In this document: piece by piece, positions 1 through 5,481 of the stretch
How positions within the stretch are numbered: the stretch's first letter is position 1
Layout of the letters: each line of letters begins with the position of its first letter
NCBI GenBank assembly: GCA_948902155.1
Contig: CAQVQZ010000033.1
Coordinates: forward strand, 1 to 14,603
Source: an uncultured Oscillibacter sp.
GTDB lineage: Bacteria > Bacillota_A > Clostridia > Oscillospirales > Oscillospiraceae
DNA: 14,603 nt
Direction: 5' to 3'
Notes under the pieces: model-generated
Told to the model about the DNA's origin: nothing
Databases searched by the model: none
What the model saw: the letters and a program-made list of their open reading frames with translations, nothing else
Position numbers and translations under genes: made by a program

Positions 1-404
1 TTCTGGGACTTGCTGACCTTCAGCTCGCCCCTGGCGATCATTTTCGCCGTCCAGGGGGCGGTCTCCAGCATGAACACCGCCGCCCGGAACACGATGCCCG
101 CGTTCTCCCGGTCCGCCGCGCAGACGTAGACCTCCGCGTTCAGCTCCCCGTCGCCGAAGAGGTGGTAGAGGCCCAGGGCCGCCGCCAGCTCGCTCTTGCC
201 GTTCTTCTTGGGAATCTCCAGGTACAAGTACCAGTATTTTCGCAGGAGCTCCCCCGCGTCCTCCTCCATGGTCCCATAGAACTCCATGAGGGCGCTGCGC
301 TGCCAGTCGTAGAGCCGGAAGGGCTTGCCGGTGTCGGTGGTGGGCAGGCGGGAGACGAAGTCGCAGACGAACTCCCCGGACTCCGGGACGAAGCGCTCCG
401 CCAT
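1..404 (-). CDS. terL: Phage terminase large subunit, N-terminal part (cut by window edge)
   Basis: The large terminase is the ATP-driven motor that packages phage DNA into proheads; its C-terminal nuclease cuts concatemers. Only the first 134 codons are here, and the rest lies left of position 1. Reading starts at ATG 404 and shows the family's N-terminal ATPase features: a DWQR adenine-binding-type segment near residues 31-34 and a Walker A-like loop IPKKNGKSE at about residues 62-70. A CAADRENAG segment, typical of the Terminase_1 ATPase core, follows. The gene starts 3 nt after the small terminase stop, the usual terS-terL coupling. The nuclease domain cannot be assessed because it is outside the window. 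Confidence 0.93.
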   Translation of the reverse strand, partial: MAERFVPESGEFVCDFVSRLPTTDTGKPFRLYDWQRSALMEFYGTMEEDAGELLRKYWYLYLEIPKKNGKSELAAALGLYHLFGDGELNAEVYVCAADRENAGIVFRAAVFMLETAPWTAKMIARGELKVSKSQ

Positions 405-407
405 CGG

Positions 408-926
408 TCAGCCGCCCGCTTTCTCCATGGCCGCGTCCTGGCGGGCCCGAAGGCGGCGGGTGAACTCGTCGTCCTCCTCCGCCGGAGCGCCGGCGGCGTT
501 GACCACCGCCGCGGGGACCACGATCCGGCAGCGGGAGGTGACGGACAGGCCCATCGCCTCCGCGCACTGCCGGGCCTGCCGGAAATAGGTTCCCTGGACG
601 CCGGTCCACTCCCGGGCCAGCTTCTCGTCGTCCGCCCGGATGGCCGCCGCGGCCTTTTTGTCCGCCTTCAGCCAGCGGTCCCGGGTCAGGAAGTATTGGG
701 CCAGCACGTCCCGGTCCAGCTCGGCGTACAGGCCCGCCGCCAGGAGAATCTCGCCCACCTCGAGGAATTCCTTGTGCAGCCGCTTCGGCAGCCACTGGGG
801 CGGCGAGGCCCGTTCCGGAGGCGGGACGTGGACCTCCCGGTCCAGCCGTTCGTCCGCCTCCGGGCGGCTCAGGTGCTTTTTCTCCTTGGCCTGCACCAGT
901 GCGGTGGGCTGGCGCTTTCCAGACAT
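408..926 (-). CDS. terS: Phage terminase small subunit, P27 family
   Basis: The small subunit recognises the packaging start site on phage DNA and loads the large subunit. The 172-aa product has the P27-family pattern: a basic N-terminus with PTAL, then PPQWLPKRLHKEF at about residues 42-54. After that comes the amphipathic LYAELDRDVLAQYFLTRDRWLKA stretch, and the tail is acidic. ATG 926 is preceded by AAAGGAG at 8 nt. It is followed at once by the large terminase and preceded, after a 200-nt gap, by an HNH endonuclease. That order is common in cos-type phages of Firmicutes. Confidence 0.88.
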   Translation of the reverse strand: MSGKRQPTALVQAKEKKHLSRPEADERLDREVHVPPPERASPPQWLPKRLHKEFLEVGEILLAAGLYAELDRDVLAQYFLTRDRWLKADKKAAAAIRADDEKLAREWTGVQGTYFRQARQCAEAMGLSVTSRCRIVVPAAVVNAAGAPAEEDDEFTRRLRARQDAAMEKAGG

Positions 927-1125
927 GTTCTCAGCTCCTTTCTGTCCGCGTGGCCCTCCCGATGGGGGAACCGCCCGGTGGGGAAAATTTTTCGTGTGAA
1001 GGCCTGCCTGCGGTATTGCGCCGCCCGTCCAAAACTTTCTTGACCGGGGGGGGAGGGGTGCAGGGAATTCCGGCGCACAGGCACGCGGGACGCCCGCGCG
1101 CCCAAGGCTGCCCGGGGTTCCACTC
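927..1125. other. Non-coding gap between HNH and terS, possible packaging (cos) region
   Basis: No ORF with a ribosome binding site is found in this 199-bp gap. It contains a run of eight G on the plus strand near 1045, GC dyads around 1086-1100 (GCGGG-ACG-CCCGC), and an AT-richer patch near 985-995. In cos phages the cleavage site often lies beside terS and its HNH partner, so this is a reasonable location. No defined cohesive-end sequence can be read from the window, so the assignment is inference. Confidence 0.25.
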
Positions 1126-1500
1126 TCAGCGGTGCCGTTTTTCCCTCCGGTTTTGCCACAGTTCCCGGGCCGTTTTGCGGCTGTGGCACGGGTGGCACAG
1201 GCTCTCCAGGTTCGCCGGGGCCGTGAAGACGGTCCAGTCCCCCTTGTGGTCCCGGATGTGGTCCACGTCCGTGGCCCGCCGTCGGAGGCCCCGCTGGGCG
1301 CATTCCCGGCAGAAGGGCTCCCGCAGGAGCTGGTCGCCCCGCAGGCGCTTCCAGTCCTCCGTCCCGTACATCCAGCGCCACGCCTGGGCCTCCGCGCTCC
1401 GCCGGTCCTCCCTGAGCGGCTGGTGGGCGGCGCAGTAGCCGCCGGAGACCAGCGCGCCGCACCCGGGATGCCGGCAGGGCCGCAGCGGTTTCATTGCCAT
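1126..1500 (-). CDS. HNH endonuclease next to terminase
   Basis: This is a 124-aa HNH nuclease with two metal-binding knuckles: C9/C14/C23/H26 near the N-terminus, and C64-x2-C67 with C102-x2-C105 around the nuclease core. The beta-beta-alpha-metal motif is visible as VDHI (H81), then N97-L98 and H106. It should act as a DNA nickase. HNH proteins encoded next to terminases are known in several phages to be needed with TerS/TerL for cos cleavage and packaging, and the position here fits. ATG 1500 is chosen because GGAGG lies 9 nt upstream; a second in-frame ATG at 1494 is too far from it. A free-standing homing nuclease is less likely given the conserved spot. Confidence 0.85.
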   Translation of the reverse strand: MAMKPLRPCRHPGCGALVSGGYCAAHQPLREDRRSAEAQAWRWMYGTEDWKRLRGDQLLREPFCRECAQRGLRRRATDVDHIRDHKGDWTVFTAPANLESLCHPCHSRKTARELWQNRREKRHR

Positions 1501-1559
1501 GGGCTGTCACCTCCACGCAAAACAAAAACGCCTGCGCCAACACGTCCGCACATTGCGAA

Positions 1560-1757
1560 TCATGTGGCACAGGCACTCCGGCACAGGCACTCGTCGATAT
1601 TCACGATAGATTCGGTTCCGCAGATTTTGCAGTAAACCGTCAGCTCCACGGCCCTGGTTCCCGGGTTCAGCTTCAGGACCTTCCCCCGCCCACAGGCCGG
1701 ACAGAGCATCCATCTGTTCTTCACAGCTAGTTTAGCAGTTTTTGGCATGCTTTGCAA
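1560..1757 (-). CDS. Cysteine-rich KTR-like small zinc-ribbon protein, TTG start
   Basis: This 65-aa protein contains a zinc ribbon, WMLCPACGRG followed by VYCKICGTES (two CxxC pairs about 25 residues apart). It matches the pattern of the cysteine-rich KTR family found in conjugative elements and phages of Firmicutes. The function is unknown; nucleic-acid binding is plausible. The start is taken as TTG 1757, because AAGGAGG lies 8 nt before it, whereas ATG 1748 would sit 17 nt away. A leftward promoter candidate lies just upstream, and the HNH and terminase genes follow in the same direction. Confidence 0.7.
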   Translation of the reverse strand: MQSMPKTAKLAVKNRWMLCPACGRGKVLKLNPGTRAVELTVYCKICGTESIVNIDECLCRSACAT

Positions 1758-1783
1758 GAGCGTATCCTCCTTGTCTGTAAAAA

Positions 1784-1813
1784 AATATAAGCTTTCAAGT
1801 CATAGACTATCAA
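1784..1813 (-). promoter_or_regulatory. Candidate leftward promoter for the KTR/HNH/terminase block
   Basis: On the minus strand TTGATA (1813-1808) and TATATT (1789-1784) are separated by 18 bp, each with 5 of 6 consensus bases. Initiation near 1777 would lie directly upstream of the AAGGAGG of the KTR gene. The local sequence is markedly AT-rich compared with its surroundings. This would let the packaging block be transcribed separately from the Rep-like gene upstream. It is a consensus match only. Confidence 0.45.
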
Positions 1814-1851
1814 TAGAAGATATATCTATTCCTCTAGTTAAATATAAAGCG

Positions 1852-2547
1852 CTATTTTTCCGGCAGCAGATACCGGGCGTACTGGTAGTAACCCCAGTCC
1901 GTTTTCTTAAGATCGTCCTGAACGGGAAGCAGCACCGCGTCCCGCGGGATGGATATCCGCCCTGTCCTGGAAGCGTGGACCTCCGGAGGCGGGATCAGTG
2001 GCTTCAGCCTCCGGGAAGCGCCCCAGGCGTGGCGGCCCACCTCGGGCCGCTCCTTGGTGAAGTAGCGGGCAAGGCACCGATAGCCCTTCTCCGCCAATAC
2101 CCGCTTTTCATCGAAGGGCTCGTCGTCCACAAACCCGTACTTCCAGAGATACCGGACCACCGCCGGAGGCAGGTCGCTGTCCCGGAGAAACGCGTGGATA
2201 TGTATACGGTGGTCGCCGTGGAGGCCCTCGACCCGGTAGACGTAGAACTCCAGCGGCACGCCCTTCCGCCAGCGCGTCACCCGCTTGAGGAAGGCGTACC
2301 AGGCTTTCGTTGCTTCGTCCACATCCCGCGGCAGATGCTCGTCCGAAAAGGTAAGGGTGTAGAAAATACCGTCATAGCCGAAAAGGGCCAGCCGCAGCTC
2401 CAGGCGGTCCAGGGAGGTACCGCTCAGGGCGGGGTGGTCGGAACGCCGCTTTTTGCAGTGTTCGGCAAAACGGTGGTTGTCGGTGGAAAAGGCCTTGACA
2501 AACGGCCCCGCCCGCTGGCGGACGCAGTACCATGCCGGATCATTCAT
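1852..2547 (-). CDS. HUH rolling-circle replication-associated (Rep/G2P-like) protein
   Basis: This 231-aa protein carries the ordered motifs of HUH endonucleases that nick DNA through a tyrosine. Motif 1 is FYTLTFSDEHLP at residues 62-73. Motif 2 is the HUH triad HIHAFL (H116, H118) after YRVEGLHGDHR. A motif 3-like YFTKE follows, with Y162 and K165. The pattern resembles the replication-associated proteins of microviruses and of filamentous phage gene II, and homologues occur in Firmicutes prophages. The start is ATG 2547, with AAGGAG 13 nt upstream, a slightly long spacing. A TTG at 2571 would give a longer form but overlaps the Shine-Dalgarno. It sits between a rightward cassette and the packaging genes, away from the main replication genes. 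Its role in the phage cycle is not evident. Confidence 0.78.
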   Translation of the reverse strand: MNDPAWYCVRQRAGPFVKAFSTDNHRFAEHCKKRRSDHPALSGTSLDRLELRLALFGYDGIFYTLTFSDEHLPRDVDEATKAWYAFLKRVTRWRKGVPLEFYVYRVEGLHGDHRIHIHAFLRDSDLPPAVVRYLWKYGFVDDEPFDEKRVLAEKGYRCLARYFTKERPEVGRHAWGASRRLKPLIPPPEVHASRTGRISIPRDAVLLPVQDDLKKTDWGYYQYARYLLPEK

Positions 2548-2599
2548 TCCTGCAACACATCTCCTTCTCAAAAAAGTGTGGGAATCTTGAAAAAGACTA

Positions 2600-2628
2600 T
2601 TGACAAATACTCTAATTCGTGTTATTAT
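2600..2628 (+). promoter_or_regulatory. Strong sigma-A type promoter of the rightward cassette
   Basis: A perfect TTGACA (2600-2605) is followed after 17 bp by TATTAT (2623-2628). An overlapping perfect TATAAT (2626-2631) lies at 20 bp. Transcription would start near 2635, leaving a leader of only about 17 nt that consists almost entirely of the Shine-Dalgarno of the 38-aa ORF. Confidence 0.75.
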
Positions 2629-2634
2629 AATAAC
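2621..2634. repeat. Perfect 14-bp palindrome over the -10 region
   Basis: GTTATTATAATAAC is a perfect palindrome that covers the -10 hexamer of the rightward promoter. A dimeric repressor bound here would block that promoter. The HTH protein encoded at 2985-3212 or one of the switch repressors is a possible ligand, which is inference. Confidence 0.45.
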
Positions 2635-2651
2635 AGAAGGGAGGTGAACAG

Positions 2652-2768
2652 ATGGGTAAGAAACAAAAGAAGCCCCAGAGTAAGCTGGAAGTTACAAAGA
2701 CGGTCGTCGAGATACTGGCAGGCATCGCAAACATCGTCTTGGTAATCCACACGATACTCAAGGGCTAA
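2652..2768 (+). CDS. 38-aa lysine-rich/hydrophobic peptide, possible type I toxin-like or membrane peptide
   Basis: This ORF is too short for most gene finders but well supported: ATG 2652 has GGAGG 7 nt upstream and a consensus promoter directly before it. The peptide begins MGKKQKKPQSK (basic) and ends in a hydrophobic helix, roughly residues 18-36, rich in Ile, Val, Leu and Ala and interrupted by one Glu and one His. Size, charge pattern and dedicated strong promoter resemble small membrane toxins of type I toxin-antitoxin loci in Firmicutes prophages, such as the BsrG/TxpA groups. No sequence match to a named family is recognised. An opposing promoter at 2806-2835 could make an antisense RNA across it. 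A holin-like or regulatory peptide is an alternative. Confidence 0.6.
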   Translation: MGKKQKKPQSKLEVTKTVVEILAGIANIVLVIHTILKG

Positions 2769-2774
2769 GGCGCC

Positions 2775-2794
2775 GGGGGAGGGAAACCTCCCCC
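2775..2794. other. 8-bp GC hairpin with GAAA tetraloop after the 38-aa ORF
   Basis: GGGGGAGG, a GAAA loop and CCTCCCCC form a perfect stem six bases after the stop codon. No T-tract follows on either strand, so it is not a standard intrinsic terminator. It could stabilise or define the 3' end of the small-ORF transcript, or attenuate read-through to the HTH gene. Confidence 0.5.
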
Positions 2795-2805
2795 ACCTCA
2801 AAAAC

Positions 2806-2835
2806 AGTATACCCCATCTGTACCGAAATGCGCAA
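2806..2835 (-). promoter_or_regulatory. Candidate leftward promoter antisense to the 38-aa ORF
   Basis: On the minus strand TTGCGC (2835-2830) and TATACT (2811-2806) are separated by 18 bp. Initiation near 2799 would run leftward through the hairpin and the complement of the 38-aa ORF. It could produce an antisense RNA or serve the Rep-like gene further left. The -35 is only moderately good. Confidence 0.4.
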
Positions 2836-2899
2836 TGACTTTTTAAAAAATTCCCCGTTGTATTTCCTGTTTTTCGCAAATTCTGTTTATGCATACCTC

Positions 2900-2922
2900 A
2901 ACCGCCAATTTGATTGGCTGTT
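2900..2922. repeat. Inverted repeat upstream of the small HTH gene, operator candidate
   Basis: The core GCCAAT-TTG-ATTGGC (2904-2918) is a 6-bp dyad with a 3-bp centre. It is extended by AAC and GTT on the outer sides with one mismatched position between. It lies 63 bp before the HTH gene start in an otherwise gene-free AT-rich stretch, a natural place for autoregulation. Confidence 0.4.
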
Positions 2923-2984
2923 TTGGATCGCAGCAATTTTGACATTGGTTTGCTTCACATGGGATGTTATGGAGGTGATTTGCC

Positions 2985-3212
2985 ATGGCCGCAAGTGATT
3001 TTCTCTCGATCTCCGAGTGGTGCGCCCTCCACGGGAAAGACCCCGGCAACGTCCGCAAGCTCATCCAGCAGGGCCGCATCCCGGCGGAGAAGATCGGAAA
3101 GCAGTGGGTCATTCCGGCGGACGCCCAGCCCCCCGCCGACAAGCGGGTCAAGTCCGGGAATTACCGAAACTGGCGTAAAAAGAAAGCGGATTCTCAGGAG
3201 CCGGAGGCGTAA
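2985..3212 (+). CDS. Small helix-turn-helix DNA-binding protein, excisionase/MerR-like fold
   Basis: This 75-aa protein has a single winged-HTH-like domain, with FLSISEWCALHGKDPGNVRK at residues 6-25. It is followed by LIQQGRIPAEKIGKQWVIP, the pattern of excisionase/HTH_17 type proteins, and ends in a basic tail (RNWRKKK). ATG 2985 has GGAGG 9 nt upstream. It shares direction with the 38-aa ORF and ends inside an intrinsic terminator. It is likely a local regulator. A true excisionase role would need an integrase, and none is visible in this window. The region between 2769 and 2984 holds the hairpin, the antisense promoter candidate and the dyad, but no further gene. Confidence 0.72.
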   Translation: MAASDFLSISEWCALHGKDPGNVRKLIQQGRIPAEKIGKQWVIPADAQPPADKRVKSGNYRNWRKKKADSQEPEA

Positions 3213-3226
3213 GCCTCCGGTTTTCC
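3201..3226 (+). terminator. Intrinsic terminator of the rightward cassette
   Basis: CCGGAGGC, a GTAA loop and GCCTCCGG form a perfect 8-bp stem followed by TTTTCC. The TAA stop of the HTH gene lies within the loop, so the last codons form the left arm. It insulates the cassette from the converging early operon, whose last gene ends at 3233. Confidence 0.85.
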
Positions 3227-3232
3227 GTTGGG

Positions 3233-3397
3233 TCAGCGGGGCCTCCTGTCCTCCAGCCCGCAGCGGGACGGGTCGTTAAGGCAGGGATTCCGGCAGCGGT
3301 CCCGCTTCCGCTCCGCGCAGTCGGCGCAGCAGAAGCGGTCCCCTCGCTTGTCGCAGCGGAAGCGGGAGCACATCCGGGGCGCTTTCTTTTTAGGCAT
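3233..3397 (-). CDS. 54-aa cysteine-rich small phage protein
   Basis: This short ORF starts at ATG 3397 and overlaps the upstream gene's stop by 8 nt. The product begins MPKKKAPRMC and has eight cysteines arranged in tight pairs (FCCADC, RCRNPC), ending LNDPSRCGLED. That pattern recurs in small cysteine-rich proteins of clostridial prophages. It probably binds zinc. Its function is unknown. It is the last gene of the leftward early operon. Confidence 0.68.
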   Translation of the reverse strand: MPKKKAPRMCSRFRCDKRGDRFCCADCAERKRDRCRNPCLNDPSRCGLEDRRPR

Positions 3398-3767
3398 TGT
3401 CCGTTTCCTCCTTCAGCTTCGCGGCGATCTGCCCCATGTCCTCCAGCAGCCGCCCGGCATATTTATAAATCCACGCCGCGCCGTCCAGGTCCGGGGCCCG
3501 CAGGGCGAAAGCCCGGCCGTCTATCTCCACTGACAGCTCCATGGGTCCTTTCATGACCGGAAGCGCCAGAGGCCGGGGCGGCGGCGCCTTCTGCTCCGTC
3601 TCTTTCGGGTTCCCGGCCTTCCTGGTGTTGGAGGGCAGACTCTGGACAAACCGCCAGTGATAGACCGTGTTCCGGCTGATTCCCAGCGTCTCGGCGATCT
3701 CCCGGTCTGATTTCCCCGCGTCGTACATGGCCCTGGCCGCTTCCGTGTCCCAGCTTTGTTTTTTCAT
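3390..3767 (-). CDS. HTH-domain phage protein (resolvase/transposase-type HTH at N-terminus)
   Basis: The protein has 125 aa. Residues about 10-40 form a helix-turn-helix (AGKSDREIAETLGISRNTVY), the type found in Hin/resolvase and transposase N-termini. A proline-rich linker and a C-terminal segment with MELSVEIDGRAFALRAPD and a helix (YKYAGRLLEDMGQIAAKLKEE) follow. ATG 3767 is selected because AGGAG lies 8 nt upstream, across the end of the preceding gene. Longer starts would overlap the 3D-domain gene. It is probably a DNA-binding regulator or a small-terminase-like protein. The target is unknown. Confidence 0.65.
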   Translation of the reverse strand: MKKQSWDTEAARAMYDAGKSDREIAETLGISRNTVYHWRFVQSLPSNTRKAGNPKETEQKAPPPRPLALPVMKGPMELSVEIDGRAFALRAPDLDGAAWIYKYAGRLLEDMGQIAAKLKEETDNA

Positions 3768-3772
3768 AGCGT

Positions 3773-4264
3773 TCACTCCTCTGGACCCGTCCAGCACACG
3801 GTCAGCCTTTGCAGCCCGCACTGGACGGCATAGTCATAATCCGGCGTGTAGATGTCCACCCACTCCCCCTTGACCCCGGTGTCCGTGGCCCGGAAGGTCC
3901 CCACGGTGCCGTCGGCGTATTGGACGGAGACCTCCGAGAACAGCGGGATCACCTCCGGGTCCACGGCGCAGGTGACGCCCTCCTCCACCGGCAGGCCGCT
4001 GGCGGTGATGCCGTAGGCAGGGTGGTCCGGGGACTTGCCGCATGTATCTGCCGTATACCAGGTAACGGTGCAGTCCTCGATGACGTGGACCTCCGGCGGA
4101 GGCTCGTCCTCCGGCTCCGGGGCCTCCCGCTCCGCCGGGGGTGGGATGATCCGGACGGCGGGGCCAGGCGGGGGCGGCTCCGCCACGCGGCCGGGAGGAG
4201 GCCGGAGGGTCACGGCCAGGAGGAGCGCCAGGGAGAGAGCGAGGAGCAGCGGCTTACTCCTCAT
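3773..4264 (-). CDS. Secreted 3D-domain protein (MltA-like double-psi beta-barrel)
   Basis: This 163-aa protein has an N-terminal signal or anchor (MRSKPLLLALSLALLLAVTL), a proline/glutamate-rich spacer to about residue 60, and a C-terminal 3D domain. The three conserved acidic sites are visible: CAVDPEVIPLF (D102), FRATDTGVKG (D127) and VDIYTPDYDYA. The family is named for such aspartates and includes RpfB/YabE/Stationary-phase survival proteins and lytic-transglycosylase-like folds acting on peptidoglycan. The gene overlaps the preceding one by ATGA. A cell-wall protein inside an early operon is notable; it could act in entry or release, or in modifying the host surface. Confidence 0.8.
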   Translation of the reverse strand: MRSKPLLLALSLALLLAVTLRPPPGRVAEPPPPGPAVRIIPPPAEREAPEPEDEPPPEVHVIEDCTVTWYTADTCGKSPDHPAYGITASGLPVEEGVTCAVDPEVIPLFSEVSVQYADGTVGTFRATDTGVKGEWVDIYTPDYDYAVQCGLQRLTVCWTGPEE

Positions 4265-4632
4265 GGCCGTTTCCCCCGGTTTGTCCTTGGCACATAAACG
4301 CGGTTCTCCATGCGGTTTTCGATTTTGCGCACATCGCCCAACAGCCGCTCCATGCTCTTGACCACCGCGCGGTTTTCTTCCAGCCAGCGAAGGACTGGCT
4401 CCGTGACGCCAAGAGTATTCTTGGCCTTTCGGCGGCGCTGACGAACCTCCTGAAGCTCCCGCCCCAGCGCCGCGAACTGCCGGTAGCCGTGCTGTTCCAG
4501 CTCCAGGCTGTGCAGGATGTCCTGGGTTTCGTTGTTGGCCTCCCTCTCATCCGCCTCCGCCATGTGAAACTGTTGCTCACAGTCGCGCAGGAAAGAGAGA
4601 AACGCGTCGATATGAGGGCTGGTTTCCTTCAC
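4261..4632 (-). CDS. Conserved small phage protein with helical/coiled-coil character, GTG start
   Basis: This is a 123-aa, highly charged, largely helical protein with a central ETQDILHSLELEQHGYR segment, followed by QEVRQRRRKAKNTLG and a basic tail (NRVYVPRTNRGKR). The layout matches a widespread uncharacterised protein of Firmicutes phages located among early small genes. GTG 4632 overlaps the previous stop as GTGA and has GGAG 10 nt upstream. Longer upstream reading would run deep into the preceding gene, so it is rejected. The function is unknown. Confidence 0.68.
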   Translation of the reverse strand: MKETSPHIDAFLSFLRDCEQQFHMAEADEREANNETQDILHSLELEQHGYRQFAALGRELQEVRQRRRKAKNTLGVTEPVLRWLEENRAVVKSMERLLGDVRKIENRMENRVYVPRTNRGKRP

Positions 4633-4988
4633 TCGGTCCCCTCTCCTTTCGCGGGCTGGGCTTCCGGTTTCCGGCGGTAAGGGACCCAGGTTTTGCCGCA
4701 GCCGTCCATGGACAGGGCCGCACGCCAAAAGCACGCGAAGCCGTCGGTCGAGATGCCGCTGAAAATATCCCATCGGTCCAGGCCCTCGCCGCCGAGATAT
4801 ACCGGCTCGCCCTCCATCTCCCGGAGCTGTTCTTCGGTCAGCGGATCGTTGGGCTGTTGGGCGGCGGTAACCTCCTCCGCTTCTCTCAGCGCCTTAAGCA
4901 TCCCGTCGATGGTGATAGCGTCATATCCAAGTTTCGTTTTCATTTCGGACAGGTTCTTAATAATTGGCTCCGCATCAATCGGTTTCAT
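4629..4988 (-). CDS. Small conserved phage protein with C-terminal KTW-x-Y-R-x-KP motif
   Basis: This 119-aa protein has a short helical N-terminus (MKPIDAEPIIKNLSEMK), a spacer, and a C-terminal module with GEPVYLGGEGLDRW and GKTWVPYRRKPE. That module recurs in many small hypothetical proteins of clostridial phages. It starts at ATG 4988, overlapping the preceding gene by 14 nt, and ends in a 4-nt overlap with the next gene. No enzymatic motif is seen. The function is unknown. Confidence 0.7.
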   Translation of the reverse strand: MKPIDAEPIIKNLSEMKTKLGYDAITIDGMLKALREAEEVTAAQQPNDPLTEEQLREMEGEPVYLGGEGLDRWDIFSGISTDGFACFWRAALSMDGCGKTWVPYRRKPEAQPAKGEGTE

Positions 4989-5481
4989 TGTCTGCCTCCC
5001 TCTTTTTCAGCGCCGCCTCGGCTTCTTCTCGGGTCAAATAACAGTCATTTTTAGGGAATACTGCCAAGTCGGTGTCGTAATTGTTCAACGTCTCCTCGAT
5101 GTGATACTCCACCGTTTCGTCAAGCGTTTCATAATCGTTTATGTAAGAAGAAACAATTACTGCCCTCCCGACAAATGCGAAGAACATATACCCACTGATT
5201 TCAATCGGCTCTTCGTATTTATCCCGCTCGATTATCCAAACCGTATCCCCAGGAATTGGCGGTTTCTGCACCAGCCGCCGCCCGTCCTTCTCAGCCTGGG
5301 CAAGCTCCCGCGCCCGCTCTAAGGGCATGGCGTCCCCATACAGCTCCAGCCGCTCCAGCGCCTGGCGGATGATGGCACAGCCGCGGGTGCCGCAGCTGTC
5401 CTCGAAACCGCAGCCAAAGCAGCGGTGATTGGCTTCAATGGCGATCCGCCGCAGCTCCCGCCTTAAAACAGCATCGTTCAC
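4975..5481 (-). CDS. Phage hypothetical protein with N-terminal cysteine cluster, GTG start
   Basis: This 168-aa protein has a cysteine-rich N-terminal segment CFGCGFEDSCGTRGC (about residues 21-35), likely metal binding. A helix with LERLELYGDAMPLERARELAQAE follows. The C-terminal beta-rich part includes GDTVWIIERDKYEEP and ends FPKNDCYLTREEAEAALKKRE. This two-part architecture is widespread among unstudied proteins in Firmicutes prophages. GTG 5481 is chosen because GGAGG lies 8 nt upstream and it overlaps the PcfJ stop as GTGA. No function is assigned. Confidence 0.68.
   Translation of the reverse strand: MNDAVLRRELRRIAIEANHRCFGCGFEDSCGTRGCAIIRQALERLELYGDAMPLERARELAQAEKDGRRLVQKPPIPGDTVWIIERDKYEEPIEISGYMFFAFVGRAVIVSSYINDYETLDETVEYHIEETLNNYDTDLAVFPKNDCYLTREEAEAALKKREADNETD

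Noticed and set aside
162..1043. Rightward 293-codon frame over the terminase genes
   Set aside because: It overlaps the clear TerL and TerS motifs on the other strand and has no ribosome binding site or family pattern.
869..1576. 235-codon leftward frame across the HNH gene and the gap before terS
   Set aside because: It is out of frame with the HNH motif, has arginine/proline-rich shadow composition, and lacks a sensible start site.
2939..2970. TTGACA at 2939-2944 as a promoter for the small HTH gene
   Set aside because: No acceptable -10 lies 16-18 bp downstream, and any usable start would fall at or after the GGAGG at 2971.
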